Under the pieces are notes generated by a model, which saw nothing but the letters and a program-made list of their open reading frames with translations, searched no databases and was not told the origin of the DNA. From contig CAWANF010000002.1 of assembly GCA_963783355.1 (NCBI GenBank), forward strand, positions 248,001 through 312,000: a DNA stretch of 64,000 nt. The letters run 5' to 3'. Below, piece by piece: positions 8,989 to 19,022 of this stretch (position 1 is its first letter; every line of letters begins with the position of its first letter). A program made the position numbers and the translations under genes. The stretch comes from CAWANF01 sp963783355. GTDB taxonomy: Bacteria > Bacteroidota > Rhodothermia > Balneolales > DATFMH01.

Positions 8989-10899
8989 TTAATCTTTTCC
9001 GAAATCAATCGTATAACTTTTACCGCCATGCGTGATGGTCAATGTCTGTGTTTTACCATCTCCGTGAGTGTATGGACCCTGGAATAACGGCGTATCCGAT
9101 AAATCGTATTCATGTCCGTTTAATACCCGTTTATCGGGATACGTAAAAGTCATGGCATTCCCGTTTGATGCAGAATAGCTTACGGTTAAAGTCGAATCAA
9201 AACCTGTAGTGACCAGTTTATTCTTCAATATTTGTTTTTTGAATGCCTCAAACGACGGGTAATTTTTTGCCTGGTCCACTTCCAGAACCACACCGTTTTT
9301 TTGTACCTTGCTCCGCAAACGCCAGTCGATTTTTTCCTCAATCCATTTATATGGTTTCAGAGGATACATAGCGATATAATTTTTCCCGCCCTGACAAAAT
9401 ATCCAGCCGCTGGAATCGACATCACGATGTTCAAGTGTCTTCGGAAAGAAACCGTCAATCTCTTTGAAATGAGCATGGTCCGGAATATCATAAAGAACAA
9501 TAATTGCGTTCCGGTACTGGAACGTCCGTTCATACGGAGACGAACTCACCCATTTGTCTTCTTTCGCATAGAAAGTGCTGTATCTTGCAACCTGCTGAAT
9601 CATCCATTTTTCTTCCTCGGGAAAAAACTTGGCCAGTTCTTTTCCCGAATAGTAGGGATTCAGCGTAAAGATTCGCGTATTAAGTTTGCCACCATCCACA
9701 TAAGTCACGTCCCAGGTATGTTGCTGGATAGGCTGCAAAATGCCTCCCTGAATAGATCCGAGGCAGTAGGTATTTGTCATATAATCGGTTTTGTAAACCG
9801 GCGGATTCAAGCCTTTTCCATCCTGGTAACGAATGACATTGCGAACCCGTTTTCTTTCATAATGTTCATACGGTTTTGAACGGTCGGCCGCAATATTCTG
9901 GATAATCACCGGCATTTTATAGTCAGACCACAGTGCGGGCAATGTATCCACACCATAGGAAGGTCGGAGACTGCGAACAACACTCGACCACGGATTTGAG
10001 GCGATTAACGAGTCCACACCATATGGCGGAAAAGTATCCCCGAACAACAACCATCCCCAGGCTGTACTTGGAGCTTCTATTGGATTTACCACCTGGTTCG
10101 GGTAAATACGGCTGGTTCCGCCGGTATAAAATCCGTGCAGATATTCAATCGCATAATCAGCAAGAATCCAGTCAATCATCTTTTTTGCATCGTTTTTAAA
10201 GACAGGATCCTTGCAATGATTGTAGAGTGTAAACAAATCCCCCAAATAAACGAGGATGTAATTCGGTGAATCGAATTCTCCCTGCCCTTTGGTAGTCGTC
10301 AGATTCATCCAGCTCAAAATATAATCCTTCGATTCCCGCAAATTCCGTTCCGAGGATTTGCCATTAAACCAGGTTGTGTCTGGCTCATTCGGCCAGGTCT
10401 GAGCAGCGAGATAAAGTCCGGTATAATAAGTCAGAAAATGGTTTTCTGTATCACCGCGATATAGCGGCAGGACTTTCAGACTATGACGAATGGCTTCACG
10501 TGTTGAAGGCTCGAGATTTTTATAAGCTTCCAGGTAAACACTCATAATATCGTGAACATAAAACATGGCGGCCCGGTACGGCTCTTTCGTATATTCACGA
10601 ATCAATTTATTGCCTTCTTTTATCGCCGTTCCATTTTTCACCAATAGCCCCATCTCCATAATATCCAAACGCTTACCTTCTTTTATTTCATTCAGTGCGT
10701 TTTTAGTGAAATGCCTTAGCGCCATGTTTTGATGTTCTTTAAACATGCGGTTATACGCTGTTTGTGAAGAAATGACCTGGGCCCTGGCCGGACTCATAAT
10801 CGCCGCCGTCAATAAAACGGTCATGAAGATATAAGAGACAGAACGGTTCATATTCATTATTAATTTCCCTGAATTTGTTCGTGTGAAGTACTTTTTCAT
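8989..10899 (-). CDS. Secreted alpha-toroid/beta-sandwich protein, probable glycan-active enzyme
   Basis: This 636-residue protein is exported; a signal segment around residues 20-40 ends at ARA. The N-terminal half is helix-rich in the way of alpha/alpha toroids (RNLRESKDYILSWMNLT, VYLGDLFTLYNHCKD, AKKMIDWILADYAIEYLHGF). The C-terminal part is beta-rich (RNAIIVLYDIP, SSGWIFCQGGKNYIAMYPL), as in the heparinase/alginate-lyase superfamily. I cannot assign catalytic residues. The ATG overlaps the stop of the preceding gene by four bases (ATGA, 10896-10899), so it is translationally coupled to the beta-propeller lipoprotein. An internal start, MNMNRSV, about 15 residues in would give a tidier signal peptide. 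Confidence 0.7.
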   Translation of the reverse strand: MKKYFTRTNSGKLIMNMNRSVSYIFMTVLLTAAIMSPARAQVISSQTAYNRMFKEHQNMALRHFTKNALNEIKEGKRLDIMEMGLLVKNGTAIKEGNKLIREYTKEPYRAAMFYVHDIMSVYLEAYKNLEPSTREAIRHSLKVLPLYRGDTENHFLTYYTGLYLAAQTWPNEPDTTWFNGKSSERNLRESKDYILSWMNLTTTKGQGEFDSPNYILVYLGDLFTLYNHCKDPVFKNDAKKMIDWILADYAIEYLHGFYTGGTSRIYPNQVVNPIEAPSTAWGWLLFGDTFPPYGVDSLIASNPWSSVVRSLRPSYGVDTLPALWSDYKMPVIIQNIAADRSKPYEHYERKRVRNVIRYQDGKGLNPPVYKTDYMTNTYCLGSIQGGILQPIQQHTWDVTYVDGGKLNTRIFTLNPYYSGKELAKFFPEEEKWMIQQVARYSTFYAKEDKWVSSSPYERTFQYRNAIIVLYDIPDHAHFKEIDGFFPKTLEHRDVDSSGWIFCQGGKNYIAMYPLKPYKWIEEKIDWRLRSKVQKNGVVLEVDQAKNYPSFEAFKKQILKNKLVTTGFDSTLTVSYSASNGNAMTFTYPDKRVLNGHEYDLSDTPLFQGPYTHGDGKTQTLTITHGGKSYTIDFGKD

Positions 10900-11981
10900 T
10901 GCTCACCCTCCACATAAATGTCCCAAATCTGGCCCTGATCGTAAATATCTTTCGCAACGGGCTGCCAGTTTTTCCCTCCATCGGTACTTTTGAAAAGTCC
11001 GCGGCCCAGCGAACCGGCAAATATCAAACCAGGCACTTTACTTGAAACGGCAATACCATGTATCGGTTCGTCTCCGAGTCCGGTGTTAGAAGTATGCCAG
11101 GCCCGGCCAAAATCATCAGAAATCATGATTCCGGTATTCCAGCCGCCGGCGTATAATATGTCGGCATTCCGTGGATCAAATTCACATTGATAAATGGTCG
11201 TCGTATCCATACTTCCCTGGCTGAACTTCCAGGATTGGCCGTTATTGGCACTGACCGCTACTCCTCTCACGGTAGTCGCAACGGCCCATTTGTCAGGCGA
11301 TATCATTGACTGCCGAATAGAACGAACCGGCACCGTAATGGATGTGGGTTCCCAGTTTTCACCGGAATCGTTGCTGAAATACAACCCGTCATGTGTCCCG
11401 GCCCAAACCTGGTTTGGATGCTCATGATTAAACCGCACCGATGATACAAATTTCGATTTCAGACCTCTATCCATTTCTTTCCAGGTATCCCCCAAATCAT
11501 CCGACCGGAAAATACCATAAGGTGACACGGCGAATAGCTGTTTGGGATTCTTTGGGTTGATCGCGACATCCTGAACTTCATCCATCTGCCATCCCGTGAC
11601 GATTTTCCAGTATTTACCTCCATCGGTTGTTCTGAGAACTCCGTTTCCGCAGGCGGTGAACAATGTATCGCCAGTTCCCCCGGGAACCGCCATTATTGCA
11701 AACGTGTGTTCCTGTTCCCAGCCGGTATGATGCCACGTTTTACCTTCATCTTTTGAATAAAAAACACCAATGACCGGATTTTTACCGCGTAATTTCGTTT
11801 TACGTGAGCCGTACATGGCTACGTAGATTGTTTCCGGGCCGGTTTGGATAATACTTTGATCCGCTTTCTGATTCCCGGAATTACAGGATGCAAGAAATCC
11901 TGATAATAAGAGGAGGCTCATCAGGCCTCCCCATTTTTTAACTGTTAGCCGTCTGTAGAAGGCTGTTATATGATTGATCAT
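10896..11981 (-). CDS. BNR/sialidase-type beta-propeller lipoprotein
   Basis: The 361-residue protein starts with a lipoprotein signal peptide with lipobox LASC (cysteine near residue 33), so it is probably membrane-anchored. The rest is a beta-propeller with repeated Asp-box-like motifs: SKDEGKTWHHTGW, TTDGGKYWKIV, SDDLGDTWKEM, SNDSGENWEP, ANNGQSWKFSQ, SDDFGRAWHTS and STDGGKNWQPV. Seven such repeats fit a seven-bladed propeller of the VPS10/BNR type. No sialidase arginine triad is evident, so a binding or scaffold role is as likely as catalysis. It overlaps the aminotransferase upstream (11978-11981) and the next gene downstream by four bases each, forming a tightly coupled operon. Confidence 0.82.
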   Translation of the reverse strand: MINHITAFYRRLTVKKWGGLMSLLLLSGFLASCNSGNQKADQSIIQTGPETIYVAMYGSRKTKLRGKNPVIGVFYSKDEGKTWHHTGWEQEHTFAIMAVPGGTGDTLFTACGNGVLRTTDGGKYWKIVTGWQMDEVQDVAINPKNPKQLFAVSPYGIFRSDDLGDTWKEMDRGLKSKFVSSVRFNHEHPNQVWAGTHDGLYFSNDSGENWEPTSITVPVRSIRQSMISPDKWAVATTVRGVAVSANNGQSWKFSQGSMDTTTIYQCEFDPRNADILYAGGWNTGIMISDDFGRAWHTSNTGLGDEPIHGIAVSSKVPGLIFAGSLGRGLFKSTDGGKNWQPVAKDIYDQGQIWDIYVEGEQ

Positions 11982-13225
11982 TTTGTCTCTATGGTATTCG
12001 TTTCTGCAACTATCTCAAGAACTTCATTAAATTGGGATATCGTCTCATCAATGTCTTCCGGTTTATGCGAATAAGAAATCAGAAATGGACGGGTTGCGAA
12101 AATTCCATTCCGAAACATTTCCCGGAAAAATACCGTTGTTTTGGCATTGTTTCGTTCCGGATTATCATCAAAATGAAACTGAACGGCCGGTGGTAATCCA
12201 TAGGTTTTGTACGGCAATCCCATATCGGCTGCTACTTTATTGAAACCTTCCGAGAGCCTGGCTCCCATCTTCCAGATATGATCGTGAACCGGTTCGTTTT
12301 GCATCACGGTGAATGTCGCCTTAGCCGCTGCCAGGGATAAGGTTTCACCGGCATAGGTTGTTGTCAAAATGACTTTATTCAGCATTTGCATGATCTCCTT
12401 TTTACCGGCGTAGACCGACAACGGGTAACCGTTCGCAATGGCTTTGGCATACGTTGTCATATCCGGAATGATTCCGAAATACTCCTGCGCGCCCCCTTTA
12501 GCCAGTCTGAAACCTGTCAGTACCTGATCGAAAATTAAAACCGTACCGTTTTTCGTGCATTTCTCCCGCAGAACTTTCAGGAATTCGTGGCCGACATGCT
12601 CGTTCCAGTCGTATGGAACGGTCATCACGGCAGCGAGGTCATCCCCATGATTATCAAAGAGTTCATTAACGGCATCGATATCGCCATAGGGTAACCGGAC
12701 TACAAATTCATCCAAAGCTTTTGGAACCCCGTTTCCTTCACGCGGAAAATTCGATGGAGCCCTGCCGGTACCACAGCTAAACCAGTCACCACTTCCATGA
12801 TAAGCACAGGTAGCGATTTTATCCCGTCCGGTGAAAGCCCGGGCCAGGCGTATTGCGCTTAAATTGGCATCATTACCGGTCTTCATAAAACGAACCTGCT
12901 CGATACCGGGAATCATATCGATCAGCATCTCGGCAACTTCATATTCCAGTGGTGAAGCCATGCTGAATAGCACCCCTTTTTCCAGTTGTTTGCGAACGGC
13001 ATCATCCACTTCGGGATACTTATAACCCAGGATGATTGGCCCGAGGGCGCAGCGGTAATCGATATACCATTTATTATCTACATCCTTAACACGACATCCG
13101 TCCGCCTCTTCAATAAAGGCGGGCATTTGATGATCCATTCCCGGGAATAACCGTTTTGCATTTGTTTGTGTTCCCCACGGAATGAGTTCTAAAGCTTTTT
13201 CGTAAAGTCTCTCGTTATTATTCAT
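11978..13225 (-). CDS. Class III PLP aminotransferase, glutamate-1-semialdehyde aminomutase-like
   Basis: The 415-residue cytosolic fold-type I PLP enzyme resembles HemL and related sugar or omega aminotransferases. The Schiff-base lysine is K261 in TTYAKAIANGYPLS, and the cofactor aspartate is D233 in LIFDQVLTGFR, where HemL usually has DEV. The phosphate-binding region is KTGNDANLSAIRLARA, with N118 in place of the more usual S/G-E pattern. Its location between a sodium:solute symporter and glycan-active secreted proteins suggests transamination of a keto or amino sugar derivative, not heme synthesis (inference). The overlap with the following gene shows co-translation. Confidence 0.85.
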   Translation of the reverse strand: MNNNERLYEKALELIPWGTQTNAKRLFPGMDHQMPAFIEEADGCRVKDVDNKWYIDYRCALGPIILGYKYPEVDDAVRKQLEKGVLFSMASPLEYEVAEMLIDMIPGIEQVRFMKTGNDANLSAIRLARAFTGRDKIATCAYHGSGDWFSCGTGRAPSNFPREGNGVPKALDEFVVRLPYGDIDAVNELFDNHGDDLAAVMTVPYDWNEHVGHEFLKVLREKCTKNGTVLIFDQVLTGFRLAKGGAQEYFGIIPDMTTYAKAIANGYPLSVYAGKKEIMQMLNKVILTTTYAGETLSLAAAKATFTVMQNEPVHDHIWKMGARLSEGFNKVAADMGLPYKTYGLPPAVQFHFDDNPERNNAKTTVFFREMFRNGIFATRPFLISYSHKPEDIDETISQFNEVLEIVAETNTIETK

Positions 13226-13302
13226 TTAATCGGCCTCAAACTTCTTTCTTATTTAATATTAAATATTAATTTAATGACGGTTGTGTATCCTGTAATTGTT
13301 TC

Positions 13303-15228
13303 TTATTCCGTAACCAATTCAGTGACATCCTCATCTTCGTATTTCTTTTCATAATATCTTGCCAGCCACCAGAACATCAGGCCAAACAAAATGGCACCAA
13401 TTCCAGCAATAAAATTGATAATAAACTCATCGGATCCGGTAGGAATAATTGCCAGTACCATCAATAATAATCCAATGATCCCCGATAAATAACCAACGAT
13501 CTTAAAAGAGCGAATTCCATGTAAATCCATTGACTTCCCATCTCCATAAGCGGGAGTTCTCAAATCACGGTCAAAGGCTTCAAGACGTTCAATATCTGCC
13601 TGTTTTTTATTCGGCCATAAGGCGGAACCAAACAAAATGGCTAAACTCAGAATTGTTCCGGCAAATACATTGATTTCATAACGATTTAAGACCAATCCAT
13701 GAATGGGAAGGCTGACATCTACAAACACATCGGCAAAACCATGAATCGGGACTTTCAGATAGATATTCGTTAATATATCGGCCAAAATAGTTCCCAGGGT
13801 TCCCCCGCCTGCCGCGGCCATAGCCGACCACCACGGCGTCTTTCGGTAAATCAAACCAATGAACACGGGCATCAACATAGCCGGAAAAGCTACAGAATAA
13901 ATTTTCAGGGAGATATCAAAAGCACCGCCAAAATTTTCCATACTCATCGAAATCATAATGGCAATGATTCCGACCAGGAAAACGGTAGACTTTCCGACCA
14001 CCAGCTGCATCTTATCCGACGGTTCTTCTCCCCCTTTAAAAAAGGTAGCCATCGGGACGTAAATATCTTTCGTAATGACCGCTGCCAGCCAGTTGAAAGT
14101 TGTATCTGCAGAACTCATGCTTGCAGCCAGCATAGCTGACACCACTACTCCCAAAAAGCCATTGGGCAGCATCAATAAACATAAACTTACAAAAGAAGCC
14201 TCGGTCGGATCGGTCAGAGAGGGCCAGAGCGCTTTCATATCCGGGAAGATCACTCTTGATACAAGAACAGGCAATATCCACAACAACACAGCCACTAAAC
14301 TTAAGGCGGCAGTCAACAGAGCCATTTTTTTGGTATCGCGTTCGTCGGCAATACTATAATAACGCTGTCCGATATGCCAGTTTACGTTGTAACCTAAGAT
14401 GCTCTGAATCCAAAAAGCTACCACAAACAAAAGCGTTACGGAACCGGTTGTACTAAATTTTAAAAATCCCGGCGGGGCTTGCTGAACCAGGTTTGTAAAA
14501 CCATGAATGAAGTTTCCATGCCCCAGGTAAATGTATGCCAGTGGAAAAACGAGTACCGACATCAGGAACAAAACCAAAAATTGAAGGGTGTCGGTAATAG
14601 CAACTGCCCATAATCCGCCTAAAACGGTATACAACAGTAAAATGAAACCAATACTGACGAGTATGACCTGAAATCCGGAGAAGCTGACAAAACCCAAATT
14701 GACATGTAACTGGTTGAAACCCAATGCGCTGGAAATAAAAATACACAAGGTGTAGATGAGTAAACCCATCAGGAAGATATTGGGAATCACGGCAATGATG
14801 CTGTAAAAATAAGTCGTCGATTGAGAATAACGACGAGTCAAAAATTCCATTGGAGAGCTGATGCGGGTTCGTCGCCACAATTTTCCAATAAAGAAATACC
14901 CCAGCCAGTACGCACCAAAACCCGAACCAAAAACAAGAATGCTGGAAAGCCCGTTTTTATAAATGAATCCTGAAGCGGCGACAAACATAAAAGCTGAAAA
15001 TCCGGAAACAAACAGAGAAATACTCGAGACCAGCCACGGAAGTTTTCCCCCGGCCATAAAATAGTCATCTGCGTTTTTATTGAATTTCGAAAAGAATATC
15101 CCGATGCCTCCTACCATCAACAGATAAACAAAAACAACGATATAATCCAGGCGATCCAGATGCTTTAACACTGGCAATGCAGCTGAAGACAGACCAAAGC
15201 ATAGCCACGATGAACTCATTAGACTCAT
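13303..15228 (-). CDS. Sodium:solute symporter (SSS family)
   Basis: The 641-residue protein has about fourteen transmembrane helices and SSS-family landmarks: KNADDYFMAGGKLPW after TM1, SISLFVSGFSAFMFV, RYSQSTTYFYS, and the Na+-site region ASMSSADTTFNWLAAVITKDIY. It probably imports the product made by the secreted enzymes of this locus, coupled to sodium. It is the first gene of the minus-strand operon, 77 bases before the aminotransferase. The hydrophilic start up to about residue 27 is poorly defined, and a second ATG three codons in is possible. A 185-base divergent promoter region separates it from the lyase gene. Confidence 0.9.
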   Translation of the reverse strand: MSLMSSSWLCFGLSSAALPVLKHLDRLDYIVVFVYLLMVGGIGIFFSKFNKNADDYFMAGGKLPWLVSSISLFVSGFSAFMFVAASGFIYKNGLSSILVFGSGFGAYWLGYFFIGKLWRRTRISSPMEFLTRRYSQSTTYFYSIIAVIPNIFLMGLLIYTLCIFISSALGFNQLHVNLGFVSFSGFQVILVSIGFILLLYTVLGGLWAVAITDTLQFLVLFLMSVLVFPLAYIYLGHGNFIHGFTNLVQQAPPGFLKFSTTGSVTLLFVVAFWIQSILGYNVNWHIGQRYYSIADERDTKKMALLTAALSLVAVLLWILPVLVSRVIFPDMKALWPSLTDPTEASFVSLCLLMLPNGFLGVVVSAMLAASMSSADTTFNWLAAVITKDIYVPMATFFKGGEEPSDKMQLVVGKSTVFLVGIIAIMISMSMENFGGAFDISLKIYSVAFPAMLMPVFIGLIYRKTPWWSAMAAAGGGTLGTILADILTNIYLKVPIHGFADVFVDVSLPIHGLVLNRYEINVFAGTILSLAILFGSALWPNKKQADIERLEAFDRDLRTPAYGDGKSMDLHGIRSFKIVGYLSGIIGLLLMVLAIIPTGSDEFIINFIAGIGAILFGLMFWWLARYYEKKYEDEDVTELVTE

Positions 15229-15413
15229 TTTAATGACACAATTTTTATTTGACTGATCTCATTTATTTCTCCCCCCAAAAAGGGAAAAAATCAAAAAAGG
15301 CTTTTAGAATTATAAGTTTTTCTTTGTACTATTCAAACAGAATTTCATTTATTTATTTTGCGGACGATGTCCGTACGACTGTAGATATTATTAACTTAGT
15401 TACTTTGATTGCC

Positions 15414-17433
15414 ATGAAGCGTAGAACATTTCTGAATCTGGCGGGAAGTGCCATGCTTTATTCCATGCTTCCGCCTATGCGTCTTTTAGCTAAAGGCCTA
15501 ACCAGGGAATCAGTCAATGGTGTTCCTCATGTTTTTTTTTCTTCCGGGAGAAGTGGAACAAATCAGGAAAAATGCCCTGCTTCCTTTACTAAAACCATAC
15601 CTGGATTACTGGTCCGGACTCAATCCGGATGACGTTCGTAAGACCATCACCAAAGTGACCCAAACAAAAGAATTGATCCGTGATTTTGCTCATTCGCTGT
15701 CGGCTGTTCAACAACAGGCCGTACTTTATCTGGTCACCGGGCAACCCATTCATAAAGAGTTTGTTGAATTAGGCATAAAAACAGCCATGGATCTTCCCAA
15801 ATGGGATTATTTCCTGGATCGGAATAATCAAACTATCGCCATTATGCGGGGCACCCAGGCTACACAAACCATGCTTTTTGCCCGGGAAGTTTTGGGAAAG
15901 GAACTCGATCCCGAAACAGATGAACGCCTGATTAAAGATATTGCTGAAAAAGGATGTGAACCAACCTACCGGACCCTTTGGGGAATGCATCACCAGGATA
16001 AAGCTACCGGGTGGCATTTTGATAAGGCAACCAGCAATTTTTTTGATATAACGACCCGGCACTGGCCAACTATTCTGAATCATACAAATCTCAAAGCGAT
16101 CCCGGTTATGGGTCTCGGGCTTGGTTCCCTGGCATTGGAACATAAAGACAAACGGGCAGAAGAATGGCTTAGAATGGCTGAACAAAGCGGCAAGGAATAT
16201 CTTACACTGATTGAACCCGATGGCAGCTATTCGGAAGGCCTGAGTTACCTCAATTACGCCCTGCAGTCTATCCTCTCCTTTTTTGAAGCACATTATATGA
16301 CGAAAGGAACTATCGACTGGTATGACAAAGCCAATTTTTATGGATCCAGCGAATTTATCGCATCGATGCAGCTGGGATGGGACACCCTGACCGATCAACC
16401 GGATTTTGTGAATTTCAGTGACTGTAATGCTCCAATTCAGCCGGCTATGGCATTGTGGATGGCAAATCACGGCAAAGATAAACTGGCACAGTTTGAAGCG
16501 ATTAATTTTTCCAACCGGCGTTCATTCCTTGAATTTCTCTGGTACCGACCGTCCAATCCTGTAATGAAACCTTATCCGGATTTAAAAAATTATAAATCAG
16601 ATCTCGATTGGATTGTTGCCCGGACCGGATGGACAGCGAATGATTCGGTTCTCGCTTTCCGCAGCGGAAAACCATCCAATCATGAACATGCCGACCGGAA
16701 TTCGTTCATTTTCAAAGCTTTCGGCGAACGTTTGCTGACGGATCATTTACACGCCTCATACGACTGGCGCCAACCCGGCTGGCTGCTTCGATTGACCCAG
16801 GCCCATAATTCGATTCTAATCGATGGAAAGGGACATCAGTATGTTAATGGTGACGAAGGAACCAATTCTTCAAAAGCAGAAGCAAAAATTTTACGTTACG
16901 TCGATCAGGAAGAACTTTTGTGGTGGAGCAGTGATGCAACACAGGCTTATCAACTGGTGATACCCGATGTAAAAAAAGTAATTAGGACCGTAATCTTCTC
17001 TAAACCGGATATTGTCATACTTTACGACCAGATTGACAAGCATAAGTCCCCTTCAAAAATTTCCGCCCTCTTTCATCCCGATAACCGGGACGGACTTGCC
17101 ACTTTAGAAACCAATGACGACGGCTCTTTTGCTATTCAACGGCCCCGGGCTATTTTATTCGGACAGTCGGTTGGGAATCAAAACATCAAACTGATACAAA
17201 CTCAGCTAAAGCTTCCCGAAGAAATGGGACGTTACCCATTCGTTGAAGCCAAAACAGATGCAGCTCTTCATCATGAAATCGTTACGGTATTAGTTGCAAA
17301 AACCTATTATAATGCAAAGAAACCGGCTGTATCAATCAAGGAGACAAAAAAAAGCTGGGAAATTAGTATTGATAAAAATCACGCTTCAATCATGAAAACT
17401 GGCCATATTCCGGAAGTACTCTGGAATTCCTGA
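15414..17433 (+). CDS. Tat-exported heparinase II/III-like polysaccharide lyase, frameshifted at a T9 run
   Basis: The reading frame from ATG 15414 encodes a Tat signal, MKRRTFLNLAGSAM, and continues to GVPHVFF. The lyase body continues in the +1 frame as LPGEVEQIRKNALL and runs to 17433. The junction is a run of nine T (15532-15540); eight T would join the frames exactly. The body has an alpha toroid (about 60-350, EPDGSYSEGLSYLNYALQ). A heparinase-type beta domain follows, with catalytic-style SNHEHADRNSFIFKAFGERLLTD. It may be a sequencing error, a real mutation or a slippage site. Without the shift, a start at 15517 gives a 638-residue protein lacking an export signal. It pairs with the toroid protein and symporter as a glycan-breakdown set. 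Confidence 0.8.
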
Positions 17434-17466
17434 GAGATAAATTTTTAAAACAATAATATTATTTAC

Positions 17467-18729
17467 ATGAAACCATTACGATTTGTAGTCATTGGCCTCG
17501 GTGGATTTGGACTGGTACATTTGCAGGCTGTGAAATGGCTGGAAGAACAGAAAACCGGAAAACTTACCGGCATCGTAGCTTTAGATATCGACCGTCAAAA
17601 ACACCCTGATTTAGTTGAATCTTATTCCCGTGAAGGAGTACGGTTTTATAATGATATTGACGATTTTTTTGAAAATGGTTTGGATACGGCCGATGTATTA
17701 ACCGTTCCCATCGGCATTCATCAGCACGTGCCGGTAAGTATTCGGGCCATGAGGGCCGGACTCGATGTGTATTGCGAAAAACCTGTCGCGGCTACTGTTC
17801 AGGAAGCTGATGAACTGATTCAGGCAGAAAAAGAAACGGGGCGAAAAGTGGCTATCGGTTACCAGCATATCTACAGCCATTCCATACAACAGCTAAAAAA
17901 GCGAATAAGCAGCGGACTGCTTGGAAAGCCGAAATCTGTCAAGCTCATGTGTGGCTGGCCCAGAAGCCTGCAATATTTCGGCAGAAATGAGTGGACGGGT
18001 AAATTGCGTCTGAACGGACACTGGATCCTCGACAGTATTGCCAATAATGCATGTTCCCATTATGTTTTAAATACATTATATCTCGCTTCTGACAATCCGG
18101 TATCTGCAGCAAAAATCACCTCTTTAGAATCAGAGCTTTACCGGGCAAACAAGATCGAAAGCACCGATACCATCCAAATAAAATACAAATCTGATGATGA
18201 TGTAACCGGTTATATTTTCATGACCCACACTAACTGGTTTGAAAACGGACCGGTAATGCATATTTCCTGTGAAAACGGAATGGCTTACTGGCAGACAAAC
18301 AACGGAAAGACGTATATTCGTTATAATGACGGAAAGACGGAAGAGTTCAGTAATCTGGCTAATCCCAAATGGCAGTTTGCCGGGTTTGATGATCTTGTTT
18401 CTGCTATCCGGGATGACCGTCCACCATTATGCACTCCTCAGCTGGCCCGTACACAGACGTTGGTTATTGATGCTATGCATGAAAGTTGTCCGGAAATCGG
18501 AACCATTCCGGAACAGCACATTCGCGAAGTGGAGGACTGGGAGATATTCCCACCGGATACGAAAGGACAATTTCGCAGGGTGGTCGATATGGATCAATAT
18601 ATGCACATCGCATTCCAGGAAGAGAAATTTCTCAGCGAGTTGAACATCATCTGGGCTTCCCAGACCAGGCATACGACTATCGATGTGAGCAATTATCGAG
18701 TGTTTACGGGAAAGAATCTCGTTTTTTGA
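17467..18729 (+). CDS. Gfo/Idh/MocA-family NAD(P)-dependent oxidoreductase
   Basis: The 420-residue protein has an N-terminal Rossmann fold with nucleotide-binding FVVIGLGGFGLVHLQAV, the family hallmark DVYCEKPVAATVQEAD with its catalytic lysine, and the substrate-domain segment VAIGYQHIYSHSIQQLKKRI. Family members oxidise or reduce sugars, inositols or sugar acids. It begins 34 bases after the lyase stop on the same strand and is probably co-transcribed. In this locus it should act on an intracellular monosaccharide or its keto form before or after the aminotransferase (inference). There is no signal peptide, so it is cytosolic. Confidence 0.88.
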   Translation: MKPLRFVVIGLGGFGLVHLQAVKWLEEQKTGKLTGIVALDIDRQKHPDLVESYSREGVRFYNDIDDFFENGLDTADVLTVPIGIHQHVPVSIRAMRAGLDVYCEKPVAATVQEADELIQAEKETGRKVAIGYQHIYSHSIQQLKKRISSGLLGKPKSVKLMCGWPRSLQYFGRNEWTGKLRLNGHWILDSIANNACSHYVLNTLYLASDNPVSAAKITSLESELYRANKIESTDTIQIKYKSDDDVTGYIFMTHTNWFENGPVMHISCENGMAYWQTNNGKTYIRYNDGKTEEFSNLANPKWQFAGFDDLVSAIRDDRPPLCTPQLARTQTLVIDAMHESCPEIGTIPEQHIREVEDWEIFPPDTKGQFRRVVDMDQYMHIAFQEEKFLSELNIIWASQTRHTTIDVSNYRVFTGKNLVF

Positions 18730-19022
18730 GGAGTATCTAATACGCGGTTATCAGGAAGTTATTCACAATTGTGCCTTTTTTATGTCGTCACGAGGCCTTG
18801 TGCCGAAGCGAACGCCTTCCGTTATTACATAAAAAATAACACAGGAGTACGCAAAGGAGGGCACTGAGATCACAGAAGAGAAATCAGAAATGGTTGCAAT
18901 GGAATGCGGACGACACGGAATTTATGGATTTTCGCGAATTCAATTAAACGAGAACAATCTTCCGCTTTTTGCATAGGTTCTTCTTCACTTTTTCGGGACG
19001 TTTTTTTCGTCCGGATTTCATT
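18730..19022. repeat. Intergenic region (293 bases) with possible dispersed-repeat remnants
   Basis: No gene is visible. Two stretches look like decayed copies of dispersed intergenic repeats common in Bacteroidetes-group genomes: GTCGTCACGAGGCCTTGTGC followed by CGAAGCGAACGCC (about 18784-18816), and ACACAGGAGTACGCAAAGG followed by a purine-rich GCACTGAGATCACAGAAGAG (about 18840-18880). The likeness is from memory of such repeats and was not searched. A second copy within this window was not found. Confidence 0.3.
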
